Positions 1-6,041 of a stretch of DNA of 6,403 nt are shown in pieces. The notes below the pieces were generated by a model, which was not told the origin of the DNA, did not search any database, and was given only the letters and a program-made list of their open reading frames with translations. Source of the stretch: Flavobacteriia bacterium (GTDB lineage Bacteria > Bacteroidota > Bacteroidia > Flavobacteriales > Flavobacteriaceae); assembly GCA_011330545.1 (NCBI GenBank), contig DRQI01000025.1:1-6403 (forward strand), in the 5' to 3' direction. How positions within the stretch are numbered: the stretch's first letter is position 1; each line of letters begins with the position of its first letter. A program made the position numbers and the translations under genes.

Positions 1-588
1 ACATTTCAATTCGACAATTTTGTCTACTACCCAGCGTATTTGGGCAATTTTATCATTTGGCGTAAAGGTGTTTACCGTATTGCAATAATCACAACTTACA
101 TAGTGTGAGCGAAAAATATCTTTTTTGATTTCTAGTTTGGCACTACATTGTGTACATTTAAAATCTTCGTTTAAAAATTGAACGGCATGGTTATAAAAGC
201 GTTGTGCAATCTTGCCTTCTAATAGCACTTGGTATCGGTCTATCCTTTCGTAAAAAGATTCGCCCATTGCTATGCCTTTTTGTCCTTCGTCTAGAATGTC
301 CCATTCTTCTTTATACTCGAGCATTTGGGGTTTTACGGTATTGTCAAAAGTATCTTCAATTTTATCTGACAGGCTTTGCAATTGCGATTTGATACCGCTC
401 CACGCTTGCATGCTTGAAACCATATCGTAGTTGCTTTCTACTAAATTATCTAACAAGGCCTCTTCTGCATTTACCAACGATTCTTCAAACCGGGTATTCA
501 TTTTAGCCAAAAAAGTATCCCATTTTTCTACTAATTTTAAGTATTCGGGATGTTCGTTTTTTTCTTTCTTTTTTGAGAGCCCAAACAT
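1..588 (-). CDS. Zinc-ribbon protein of unknown function, C-terminus outside window
   Basis: An uninterrupted reading frame starts with ATG at 588-586 and runs off the left edge after 196 codons, so the stop is not seen. It begins MFGLSKKKEKNEHPEYLKL. Residues 1-140 are acidic, soluble and probably helical, with many E, D, K, L and W residues and no membrane segment or signal peptide. A zinc ribbon follows: C145-x2-C148, then C166-D-Y-C169, 17 residues apart. The tail after it includes the segment IRWVVDKIVELK. The ATG overlaps the stop of the upstream 66-residue zinc-ribbon gene by one base (TAATG), which points to translational coupling. I do not recognise the family. The four cysteines support metal binding, probably zinc, but give no function. 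A cytoplasmic protein-protein or nucleic-acid adaptor is possible and unproven. The frame is clear and the function is unknown. Confidence 0.85.
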   Translation of the reverse strand, partial: MFGLSKKKEKNEHPEYLKLVEKWDTFLAKMNTRFEESLVNAEEALLDNLVESNYDMVSSMQAWSGIKSQLQSLSDKIEDTFDNTVKPQMLEYKEEWDILDEGQKGIAMGESFYERIDRYQVLLEGKIAQRFYNHAVQFLNEDFKCTQCSAKLEIKKDIFRSHYVSCDYCNTVNTFTPNDKIAQIRWVVDKIVELKC

Positions 589-788
589 TATATATCGGTT
601 TTAATTTCATTATCGATACTCATAAATTCAAAACCACAATAGTCGCAGGTTGTTAAATTGGTATCTTTAGGCCTTGCGGCACCACAATTTTCACATTTTC
701 GGGTGTCAGTGCCTGAGGTTTCGTTGCGCTCCCATTTCTTTTGGGTTTCGTTGGCATTGTTGACTATTTTTTTAAAAGGGTTGCTCAT
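588..788 (-). CDS. Small zinc-ribbon protein, 66 residues, function unknown
   Basis: The frame runs from ATG at 788-786 to TAA at 590-588. The protein starts MSNPFKKIVNNANETQKKW. It carries one four-cysteine zinc ribbon, C32-E-N-C35 and C48-D-Y-C51 separated by 12 residues, followed by a short acidic tail. The lysine- and asparagine-rich N-terminus has no signal peptide or membrane span, so the protein is probably cytoplasmic. Its second knuckle (CDYC) is identical to that of the next gene, and its stop overlaps that gene's start by one base. The two are therefore very likely translated together and may act as partners. A gap of 80 bases separates it from the membrane-protein gene upstream; co-transcription with that gene is possible but not shown. 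Small zinc ribbons occur in many unrelated proteins, so no role is assigned. Confidence 0.85.
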   Translation of the reverse strand: MSNPFKKIVNNANETQKKWERNETSGTDTRKCENCGAARPKDTNLTTCDYCGFEFMSIDNEIKTDI

Positions 789-868
789 GGTTTGTGATTT
801 GAAATATTTTTTGACATCTTATTTTAAAAGTTGTTTTTAACTAACGTGAAACCGAAAGGTATTCATCA

Positions 869-1213
869 TTACTTTAGAAAAAGCTGAACCTTATTTTCGC
901 CGTATTCTCGATAGGTTTGATTGCACATTAATTTGATATTAGTATCTCGGTAAGTACTCGATTTGTGAGAATCAAATACTGTTTCTTTTTCATTTTTAGC
1001 AATTGTTGAAGGCGCTTTTTGAGGCCTTACAATGGTATGTTCAGTTGCCTCAATTTGATTTTTTTTAGTGGTGGCAGCACTGAGTTTGTTTTTTATCCAT
1101 CGATACCCGTAGCCAAAAATTTGTACGGGCAGTACCATAACAGCGGCCAATGCAAAAGTTAACACTACGAGTAACCTTACCATCTTTGTTATAAATACAT
1201 TTTCATACTTCAT
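869..1213 (-). CDS. Hypothetical single-pass membrane protein, 114 residues
   Basis: The frame runs from ATG (1213-1211) to TAA (871-869). The N-terminus MKYENVFITKMVRLL leads into a hydrophobic stretch at about residues 12-35 (LLVVLTFALAAVMVLPVQIF), which reads as one membrane helix or an uncleaved signal anchor. An aromatic/basic border follows (GYGYRWIKNK). Residues 45-114 are polar, rich in T, K, E and N, with one cysteine (C97), and look weakly structured. ATG codon 11 is a possible later start, but it would leave only one residue before the hydrophobic core, so the first ATG is preferred. No strong Shine-Dalgarno is present. The gene is divergent from the sensor kinase and 80 bases ahead of the zinc-ribbon pair on the same strand. 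I do not recognise the family. That it is a real gene rests on frame length, the clean membrane segment and its fit into the strand layout. Confidence 0.65.
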   Translation of the reverse strand: MKYENVFITKMVRLLVVLTFALAAVMVLPVQIFGYGYRWIKNKLSAATTKKNQIEATEHTIVRPQKAPSTIAKNEKETVFDSHKSSTYRDTNIKLMCNQTYREYGENKVQLFLK

Positions 1214-1375
1214 ACGTCATTTTGTTAGTGTGGTTTATAATTTTATACATTATCAACAATACTTGTTGAAAAAGCCGTAACACCTCTTAGTTGTTGGCTT
1301 CACTGTAATGATTATCGGCACTTAACAAAAGTGTCTTATTCTAACGACAAAATTGTACTAATAATATGGGGTTTT

Positions 1376-1405
1376 AAAAAATACCAAGAAGTTGGTATTT
1401 TTTTT
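1376..1405 (+). terminator. Intrinsic-terminator-like hairpin with no assigned gene
   Basis: AATACCAA pairs with TTGGTATT around a GAAG loop (1388-1391). The perfect stem extends to 12 base pairs (1376-1387 with 1392-1403), and a run of eight T covers 1398-1405. The A run on the left arm gives six U on the opposite strand, so the hairpin could work in both directions. It is assigned to the plus strand because the T run is longer there. No gene ends at it: the left gene starts at 1213 on the minus strand and the right gene at 1582 on the plus strand. Confidence 0.65.
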
Positions 1406-1449
1406 ATTTAAGACATCTTTTACGCTACTTCTTTTTTAAGCTGTCAAAA

Positions 1450-1478
1450 TTGGTTTATCTTGCATTGTGTTAATTTTT
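1450..1478 (+). promoter_or_regulatory. Possible Bacteroidetes-type promoter for the kinase-regulator operon
   Basis: TTG at 1450-1452 is followed by an 18-base spacer and TAATTTTT at 1471-1478. The known Bacteroidetes housekeeping pattern is a TTG or TTTG at about -33 and TAnnTTTG at about -7. The -7 box here matches 7 of 8 positions, with T in place of the final G. Transcription would start around 1485, giving a leader of roughly 100 bases before the ATG at 1582. The region is T-rich, so a chance match is quite possible. Confidence 0.3.
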
Positions 1479-1516
1479 TATGCCATTGCGATATAAAATA
1501 ACCCTAAAGAAATAGT

Positions 1517-1535
1517 AAAAAACGGCGTTTTGCCG
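1517..1535 (-). terminator. Weak terminator-like hairpin on the minus strand
   Basis: Read on the minus strand, CGGC pairs with GCCG around a five-base loop (AAAAC) and is followed directly by six T (A6 at 1517-1522 on the plus strand). The stem is only four G-C/C-G pairs. No minus-strand gene ends here, so it could instead be a leader hairpin of the kinase mRNA, or it could stop antisense transcription from within the kinase gene. Confidence 0.25.
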
Positions 1536-1581
1536 GGGTTGTTTTATAGATTGTAATGCTATTATAATCGATAGAATTTTG

Positions 1582-3732
1582 ATGTTTCGAAAACTTCTTT
1601 GTTATGTATTTTTTTTAGTGGTTTTTGTCAATCTAAGCCATGGCCAAAAAAAGAATTATCAATTAAAATTAGATTCTATTTTAGCAAGCCAATCTGTTGA
1701 TGATAATTTTGATTATCTCATAGAAGCCTATAAAAAAGTTATTTACTCTGATATTGACAAAGCCAAGTATTACATTGATAAGGCTTTGGAAATTGCTGTT
1801 AAGAGTAAGAATCAACGGCAGTTGGCAACTTCATATTACACCTTGGGAGAGATTGAAAAGCATCAAGGAAATACTGATAATGCCTTGGCATTTTTTTTGA
1901 AGAGTTTGGCAATTTCTAAAAAATTGAACCACACACAAGCCATTGTAAAATGTTATAATAATTTAGGGATTATCCATAGGATAAAAGAAGAGTATAAAAC
2001 TGCGTATGACTATTACCTAAAAGGCTTAAAGATTGCCGAAGAGAAGAATTTGAGCCATGTTGAAATTGCCAATTTGCTAAATAATATTGCCAATATATTA
2101 TCCTTACAAGGAAAACAACGTGAAGCGATACACTATTTGCAAAAAAGCTCGTCAGTCAATAAAAATGACAAGCAACGCATGGCCGTTTATATTAACCTAG
2201 GCCTCAATTATTTAGAATTACATCAGCCGGATAGCGCACAATATTATCTCGATAAAGGATTGTATTTGAGCAAAAAGTATAACCATCGTATTTATGAGGC
2301 AGCAACATTGACCGGTATGGCCGATGTGAATGTGTTATTAAAAAATTATCAAGAAGCGCTAAACAATCATTTTAAAGCTGTCGAAATTGAAAAAGAACTG
2401 AATTTAAAAAATGACCTAATTGCCAGCTATACCGGCATTAGCAATATTTATTTAAATTTAAACCAACAAGATTCTGCTGATTATTATTTAATAAAACGAA
2501 AAGAACTGCTAGGAGGGAATCCTTCAAAAGAAGTATTGAAAAATTTGAAATTAACGCAGGCCAATTTTTTTGCCAAGAAAGGCGAATACAGAAGGGCATT
2601 CAAATTGTTGAATGAATATATCGTATTGAAAGATAGTTTGCTGAATGAAGAGATGAGTATGCAAATTACCGAGATGAAAGCCAAGTATGAGACTGAAAAG
2701 AAGGAGAAAGAAATTACTTTTTTGAGAAGTAGGGAACTGCAAAAACAACTGGAAGTTGAAAAAAAAGAAAAAGAAATATTAGTATTAAAAGGTAAGAATG
2801 AACTTCAAAAAAATGAGCTGGAAAACAATAGGTTGATCTCAGAAAACAGAGAAAATGAAATTACCCTGTTAAATAAAAATAAAGAACTACAAAGTATTCG
2901 TTTAAAAGCAACACAAGCTAAAATAGAGCGGCAAAAAACAATCCGAAATATCATCATCATTGGTGCTGTCATGGTATTGATTCCGACCTTTATATTGTTA
3001 ATTATGTATCGGCAACGGCTCAAAACCCAAAAACTGATTGCTATTCAAAAAGAAAAAATCAATAGGCAAAGAGCCGTTGAGGTTCAAAAGAACAGAGAGA
3101 TTATCGAGATGAAATCAAGTTTGGCAGGCCAAGAAATTGAACGAAAACGCGTAGCACAAGAATTACATGATGGGTTGGGGGGAAATTTAGCCGGAATCAA
3201 AGTGCGGTTGATGAAAGTAATGCAAAATATTCCAGAATCGAAATCAAAAGACGTGTCAGAAGTTATCAAAAGTATTGATGCTACTTGTGAAGAAGTAAGA
3301 ACCATATCACACGATTTGATTCCGCCGAATATGGATAAAGAAGAATTTATCAATGTTGTAAAAAAGTATATCGAAACAATTGCTCACAATCAGCACTGGG
3401 AATTAGAATTTGATTGTTATCCCGAGCAAGAACTCAATGAATTATCATCTCAAATCAAAGTGGAAATTTATAGAATTATTCAAGAGCTCATCAATAATAT
3501 ACGAAAGCATGCAAATACTAATGGCATTGATTTTCAGTTAATTAAACATAAAAATTATGTAAATATTTTACTGGAAGATTATGGAAAAGGGTTTGATATC
3601 AACAAAAACTTTAACGGAATAGGATTGCAAAATATTAAAGATAGAGTAGACTTGTTAAAAGGGCAAATAAGTATAGACTCACAATTAGGACGCGGCACCA
3701 TTATCAATATAAAAATTCCTGTTGCCCATTAA
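1582..3732 (+). CDS. TPR-containing sensor histidine kinase (HisKA_3 type)
   Basis: This 716-residue protein would autophosphorylate on histidine and pass phosphate to the regulator encoded 10 bases downstream. ATG 1582 is chosen over the TTG just before it. Domains in order: a signal peptide (about 1-22, ending near SHG-QKK), about eight TPR-like helix pairs (44-354), a charged coiled coil (355-450), and one membrane helix (about 455-476, core IIIIGAVMVLIPTF). A second coiled linker (477-520) and the kinase core follow. The phosphoacceptor is H529 in ERKRVAQELHDG. The ATPase domain has an N box around N638/N639 (QELINNIRKHA), G1 at D666-Y-G-K-G670, G2 at G679-I-G681 and G3 at G703-R-G-T706. 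The topology puts the TPR array in the periplasm and the kinase in the cytoplasm. This architecture is well known in Bacteroidetes. The residue five after the histidine is G534, where NarX and DesK have glutamine. The stimulus is unknown; protein or peptide binding by the TPRs is an inference. Confidence 0.95.
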   Translation: MFRKLLCYVFFLVVFVNLSHGQKKNYQLKLDSILASQSVDDNFDYLIEAYKKVIYSDIDKAKYYIDKALEIAVKSKNQRQLATSYYTLGEIEKHQGNTDNALAFFLKSLAISKKLNHTQAIVKCYNNLGIIHRIKEEYKTAYDYYLKGLKIAEEKNLSHVEIANLLNNIANILSLQGKQREAIHYLQKSSSVNKNDKQRMAVYINLGLNYLELHQPDSAQYYLDKGLYLSKKYNHRIYEAATLTGMADVNVLLKNYQEALNNHFKAVEIEKELNLKNDLIASYTGISNIYLNLNQQDSADYYLIKRKELLGGNPSKEVLKNLKLTQANFFAKKGEYRRAFKLLNEYIVLKDSLLNEEMSMQITEMKAKYETEKKEKEITFLRSRELQKQLEVEKKEKEILVLKGKNELQKNELENNRLISENRENEITLLNKNKELQSIRLKATQAKIERQKTIRNIIIIGAVMVLIPTFILLIMYRQRLKTQKLIAIQKEKINRQRAVEVQKNREIIEMKSSLAGQEIERKRVAQELHDGLGGNLAGIKVRLMKVMQNIPESKSKDVSEVIKSIDATCEEVRTISHDLIPPNMDKEEFINVVKKYIETIAHNQHWELEFDCYPEQELNELSSQIKVEIYRIIQELINNIRKHANTNGIDFQLIKHKNYVNILLEDYGKGFDINKNFNGIGLQNIKDRVDLLKGQISIDSQLGRGTIINIKIPVAH

Positions 3733-3742
3733 AAAAAGACAG

Positions 3743-4387
3743 ATGAATCAACCGGTACAAATAATTTTAGCAGATGACCACAAGATGTTTTTAGAAGGCC
3801 TTTATGCCTTGTTATATGATGATAAAAGATTTCATATACTAGCCACTGCCAAAAACGGTAAAGAAGTATTAAAACTTTTAACAAAATATAAAGCTGTTGA
3901 TTTGTTGATTACAGATATCAGTATGCCCGAAATAGACGGCATACAACTCAATAAAATTGTAAAGAAAAAATATCCTCAGATAAAAGTAATCGTGTTGAGC
4001 ATGCACAAACAAAATAATTTAATAGCAAAGCTCATCAATGATGATGTAGATGGCTACTTACTCAAAAATGCCGATATCGATGAACTTTCATCGGCTATTG
4101 ATAAGGTAGCCAAAGGCAATAAATACTTTTCAAAAGATATCCGCCAAGATTTTATGAAGAGTATGTTTTCGCCCAAAGCGGTAAAACAATCTTTTGCCAA
4201 ATTGAGTAAAAGGGAAAAAGAAATACTAATCTTAATTGCCAATGAATATACCAATGCTGAGATTGCCGAAAAACTATTCATTAGCCAATTCACGGCAGAA
4301 ACCCACCGTAAGAATATTCTCAGAAAAATTGATGCTAAAAATACAGCAGGTATTGTACGCTATGCCATTCAGCACGGACTGATATAA
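3743..4387 (+). CDS. NarL/LuxR-family response regulator
   Basis: This 214-residue DNA-binding regulator is the likely partner of the preceding kinase. The frame is open from TTG 3722, but that codon lies inside the kinase gene. ATG 3743, giving MNQPVQIILADDHKMF, places the receiver at its normal N-terminus and leaves a 10-base gap after the kinase stop. The receiver domain (about 5-122) has the acidic pair D11/D12, the phosphoacceptor D58 (LLITDISMPEIDG), switch residue S86 and K108 (GYLLKNAD). All canonical positions are filled. A linker leads to the LuxR-type HTH (about 150-214), with LSKREKEIL at 154-162, NAEIAEKLFIS and the recognition-helix region TAETHRKNILRKI. Phosphorylation is expected to promote dimer formation and binding to an inverted-repeat operator, as in NarL relatives. 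The tight spacing indicates one operon. The target genes are not evident from the window. Confidence 0.95.
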   Translation: MNQPVQIILADDHKMFLEGLYALLYDDKRFHILATAKNGKEVLKLLTKYKAVDLLITDISMPEIDGIQLNKIVKKKYPQIKVIVLSMHKQNNLIAKLINDDVDGYLLKNADIDELSSAIDKVAKGNKYFSKDIRQDFMKSMFSPKAVKQSFAKLSKREKEILILIANEYTNAEIAEKLFISQFTAETHRKNILRKIDAKNTAGIVRYAIQHGLI

Positions 4388-4586
4388 AAAAGTTTCCAAT
4401 TTTAAGTGCCCACAGCGATATAATAATCATTTTTACTAGTTTACAAATTCATGCTTTATATCATTTTTTTTGTGTTGTTCGTATATTAAATTTTTTATTA
4501 CCCCCATTTTTTACTAGCCTTGTTTTTAATTAACAGGTTGTTTTATTATGAATATGGTATACTAAAATTTAGATGAGTTCTTTGTA

Positions 4587-4594
4587 TATTTTTG
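4587..4594 (+). promoter_or_regulatory. TAnnTTTG promoter -7 box, candidate
   Basis: TATTTTTG matches the Bacteroidetes -7 consensus TAnnTTTG exactly. No TTG or TTTG sits at the expected distance upstream; the nearest weak candidate is TTTA at 4568-4571. If used, transcription would start near 4600. The leader before the acyltransferase ATG would then be about 185 bases and include the folded element at 4634-4710. Confidence 0.35.
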
Positions 4595-4633
4595 ACAAGC
4601 AATAAAATAATTTCTAGAATATTTTAGGTAGTA

Positions 4634-4710
4634 AACGGGTAGAAATAGGTCAGTATTTTAGCACATTGATTGTGTTGAAAATCAATATACGTTGAGCCGT
4701 AGACCCGGTT
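4634..4710 (+). promoter_or_regulatory. Nested inverted repeats, possible structured mRNA leader
   Basis: Three helices nest inside one another. The outer one pairs AACGGGT (4634-4640) with ACCCGGTT (4703-4710), 7 pairs with one bulged G. The middle one pairs GGTCA (4648-4652) with TGAGCC (4693-4698), 5 pairs with one bulged G. The inner one pairs ATTGATT (4665-4671) with AATCAAT (4680-4686), 7 perfect pairs with an 8-base loop. It matches no riboswitch class that I recognise, and it is not a tRNA. Fold stability was not computed, and imperfect pairing can arise by chance. Confidence 0.3.
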
Positions 4711-4785
4711 GCTATTACCGCTAAATTTTTCCTAATATTAGATTAAAGCCATTCAGTTAAATTGTAATAATCGAATTATAACCCT

Positions 4786-5913
4786 ATGAAAGCTATTACC
4801 CAACGATTTACCGCCCTTGATGTTTTTCGAGGTATGACCATTATTTTTATGATTATTGTCAATACCCCCGGAAACTACGATACTACCTACGCCCCATTGT
4901 TACATGCCAATTGGCACGGATTTACACCAACAGACCTGGTTTTCCCTTCCTTTTTATTTGCTGTGGGAAATGCCATGAGTTTTGTGATGAGAAAATGGGA
5001 GAAAATGACACAACAACAGGTGCTTAAGAAAATTTTTAAACGAACTTTTTTAATTTTTCTGTTAGGATATTTAATGTATTGGTTTCCATTTGTTAAAGTT
5101 GATACAATGAATCATATTTCTTCATTCCCCATCGGCGAAACCAGAATTTTAGGCGTACTACAACGTATAGCACTTTGTTACCTTGCTGCATCATTGATAA
5201 TTTGGTATTTAAAGCCTAAAATAACATTTATTATTGGCATTGTTCTACTTCTCGGCTATTGGGCACTATTATATATTTTCGGAGATGCCGGGCGAGAATT
5301 GACCTTAACAGGAAACGCAGTTTTGAAGTTTGATAGTTGGCTGATGGGTAAAAATCATCTATATCACGGCGAAGGTATTCCCTTTGACCCCGAAGGGTGG
5401 TTGAGTACCCTACCAGCAATAGTTAATGTTTTTGGAGGATACTTTGCCGGTTTGTGGATACAAAAAAAAGGAAGCTCTTATGAAGGAATTGCAAAATTAC
5501 TGTTAGCAGGTGTTGCTTTAACAGCCATTGGATATTTGTGGAATTTGAGCTTTCCTATCAATAAAAAACTTTGGACTAGCAGTTTTGTAATTTTTACCGT
5601 AGGGTTAGACTGTATCATTATTGCAGCATTAATGTATGTAATTGAATTTTATAAAAACAAACGGTGGGCCAACTTCTTTGAAATTGTAGGCAAAAACCCT
5701 TTGTTTATTTATTTGCTAAGCGAAATTTTAGTAATTTCTATGTTTACGGTGCATTTGGCTGGTGGTATAAGTTTATATGCTTGGATATACAGCCATATTT
5801 TTAGTTATGCCGGAGCCTATTTTGGATCTTTTCTTTTTGCCATTTCTTTCGCCTTGTTTTGTTGGAGTATAGGATGGTGGCTAGATAAAAGAAAAATTTA
5901 TATTAGAGTGTAA
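4786..5913 (+). CDS. HGSNAT-like membrane acyltransferase (COG4299/DUF5009 type)
   Basis: This 375-residue inner-membrane protein resembles the catalytic part of heparan-alpha-glucosaminide N-acetyltransferase, which moves an acetyl group across a membrane to an amino sugar. About ten hydrophobic segments are visible (near 12-28, 51-68, 86-102, 119-140, 145-166, 208-226, 234-252, 264-288, 301-322 and 340-366). Family marks are RFTALDVFRG (7-16), LLHANWHGFTPTDLVFPSF (38-56), GVLQRIALCY (123-132), DPEGWLSTLPAI (201-212) and GKNPLFIYLLSE (302-313). H40 aligns by motif with the active-site histidine of human HGSNAT (HA-W-G-T-DLVFP context). The length fits bacterial members. The first ATG gives the conserved N-terminus, and no strong Shine-Dalgarno precedes it. 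A role in acetylating amino sugars of the envelope or of salvaged glycans is inferred from the family; the actual substrate is unknown. It has a long leader of its own and is probably not in the two-component operon. Confidence 0.9.
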   Translation: MKAITQRFTALDVFRGMTIIFMIIVNTPGNYDTTYAPLLHANWHGFTPTDLVFPSFLFAVGNAMSFVMRKWEKMTQQQVLKKIFKRTFLIFLLGYLMYWFPFVKVDTMNHISSFPIGETRILGVLQRIALCYLAASLIIWYLKPKITFIIGIVLLLGYWALLYIFGDAGRELTLTGNAVLKFDSWLMGKNHLYHGEGIPFDPEGWLSTLPAIVNVFGGYFAGLWIQKKGSSYEGIAKLLLAGVALTAIGYLWNLSFPINKKLWTSSFVIFTVGLDCIIIAALMYVIEFYKNKRWANFFEIVGKNPLFIYLLSEILVISMFTVHLAGGISLYAWIYSHIFSYAGAYFGSFLFAISFALFCWSIGWWLDKRKIYIRV

Positions 5914-5950
5914 TATTACTGTAAATTTATGTCTAAATAGATTAGTAATA
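5914..5950 (+). repeat. Two-part hairpin directly after the acyltransferase stop
   Basis: TATTACT (5914-5920) pairs with AGTAATA (5944-5950). Inside it ATTTA (5925-5929) pairs with TAAAT (5934-5938) around a TGTC loop, with an internal loop between the two helices. It begins on the first base after the stop codon. There is no T run behind it, so it may be an mRNA 3' end structure or a weak terminator. It is almost all A-T pairs, and chance cannot be excluded. The rest of the gap to 6041 shows nothing clear. Confidence 0.3.
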
Positions 5951-6041
5951 AAACGATGGTTAGCATTAAGTTTAATAAAAAGGTAATCTTTTGAAATTAA
6001 ACTTTATATTTAAACATTGAACAATTAACTACTTTATACAG

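Larger units (their letters stand above)
1214..1581. other. Divergent intergenic region with several hairpins
   Basis: No coding frame was found here. The region separates the leftward membrane-protein gene from the rightward kinase gene. From left to right it holds a bulged hairpin at 1272-1300 (AAGCC and AACA pairing with TGTT and GGCTT), a hairpin at 1317-1335 (GGCACTT/AAGTGTC, one G-U pair, loop AACAA), and a strong terminator-like hairpin at 1376-1403. A possible promoter lies at 1450-1478 and a short GC hairpin beside an A6 run at 1517-1535. AACCC at 1500-1504 can also pair with GGGTT at 1536-1540, enclosing the GC hairpin. Neither flanking gene needs a terminator here, because both are transcribed away from the region. 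Confidence 0.7.
4388..4785. other. Long non-coding region before the acyltransferase gene
   Basis: These 398 bases hold no convincing coding frame; the longest plus-strand frames seen are about ten codons. No clear intrinsic terminator follows the response regulator. The left half is very A+T-rich. Features seen are a near-repeat (CATTTTTACTAG at 4428-4439, CATTTTTTACTAG at 4505-4517), a TATTTTTG box at 4587-4594, a nested inverted-repeat structure at 4634-4710 and a perfect 10-base palindrome CTAATATTAG at 4732-4741. The right half is probably the promoter and leader of the acyltransferase gene. Confidence 0.7.

Noticed and set aside
204..392. Plus-strand open frame of 62 codons
   Set aside because: It lies fully inside the minus-strand zinc-ribbon gene, which runs open for all of 588-1 and carries a clear C-x2-C pair; the plus-strand peptide has no recognisable feature.
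658..840. Plus-strand open frame opposite the 66-residue zinc-ribbon gene
   Set aside because: It is antisense to a gene with an ordered four-cysteine motif and a coupled neighbour; its hydrophobic look comes from the reverse reading of a lysine/asparagine-rich gene.
824..840. TTAAAA/TTTTAA hairpin between the membrane-protein and zinc-ribbon genes
   Set aside because: The stem is six A-T pairs with no T run on the minus strand, too weak to call a terminator.
1579..1581. TTG as an alternative start of the kinase
   Set aside because: ATG follows immediately and gives the same signal peptide; TTG is the less likely start.
2484..3353. Several minus-strand open frames inside the kinase gene
   Set aside because: The kinase is continuous with all its domains in order; the antisense frames are F/S/I-rich shadows of the K/E/N-rich coiled coil.
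3722..3742. Seven-residue N-terminal extension of the response regulator from TTG
   Set aside because: It would start inside the kinase gene and add a basic stretch not seen in normal receiver domains; ATG 3743 gives the standard N-terminus.
4428..4517. Near-repeat CATTTTTACTAG / CATTTTTTACTAG
   Set aside because: There are only two copies, short and in a T-rich region, with a one-base length difference and no further units; this is not enough for a repeat array or attachment site.
4634..4710. tRNA, because of the 77-base length and folded shape
   Set aside because: No cloverleaf, no T-loop consensus and no CCA-compatible acceptor stem; the helices are nested rather than four-armed.
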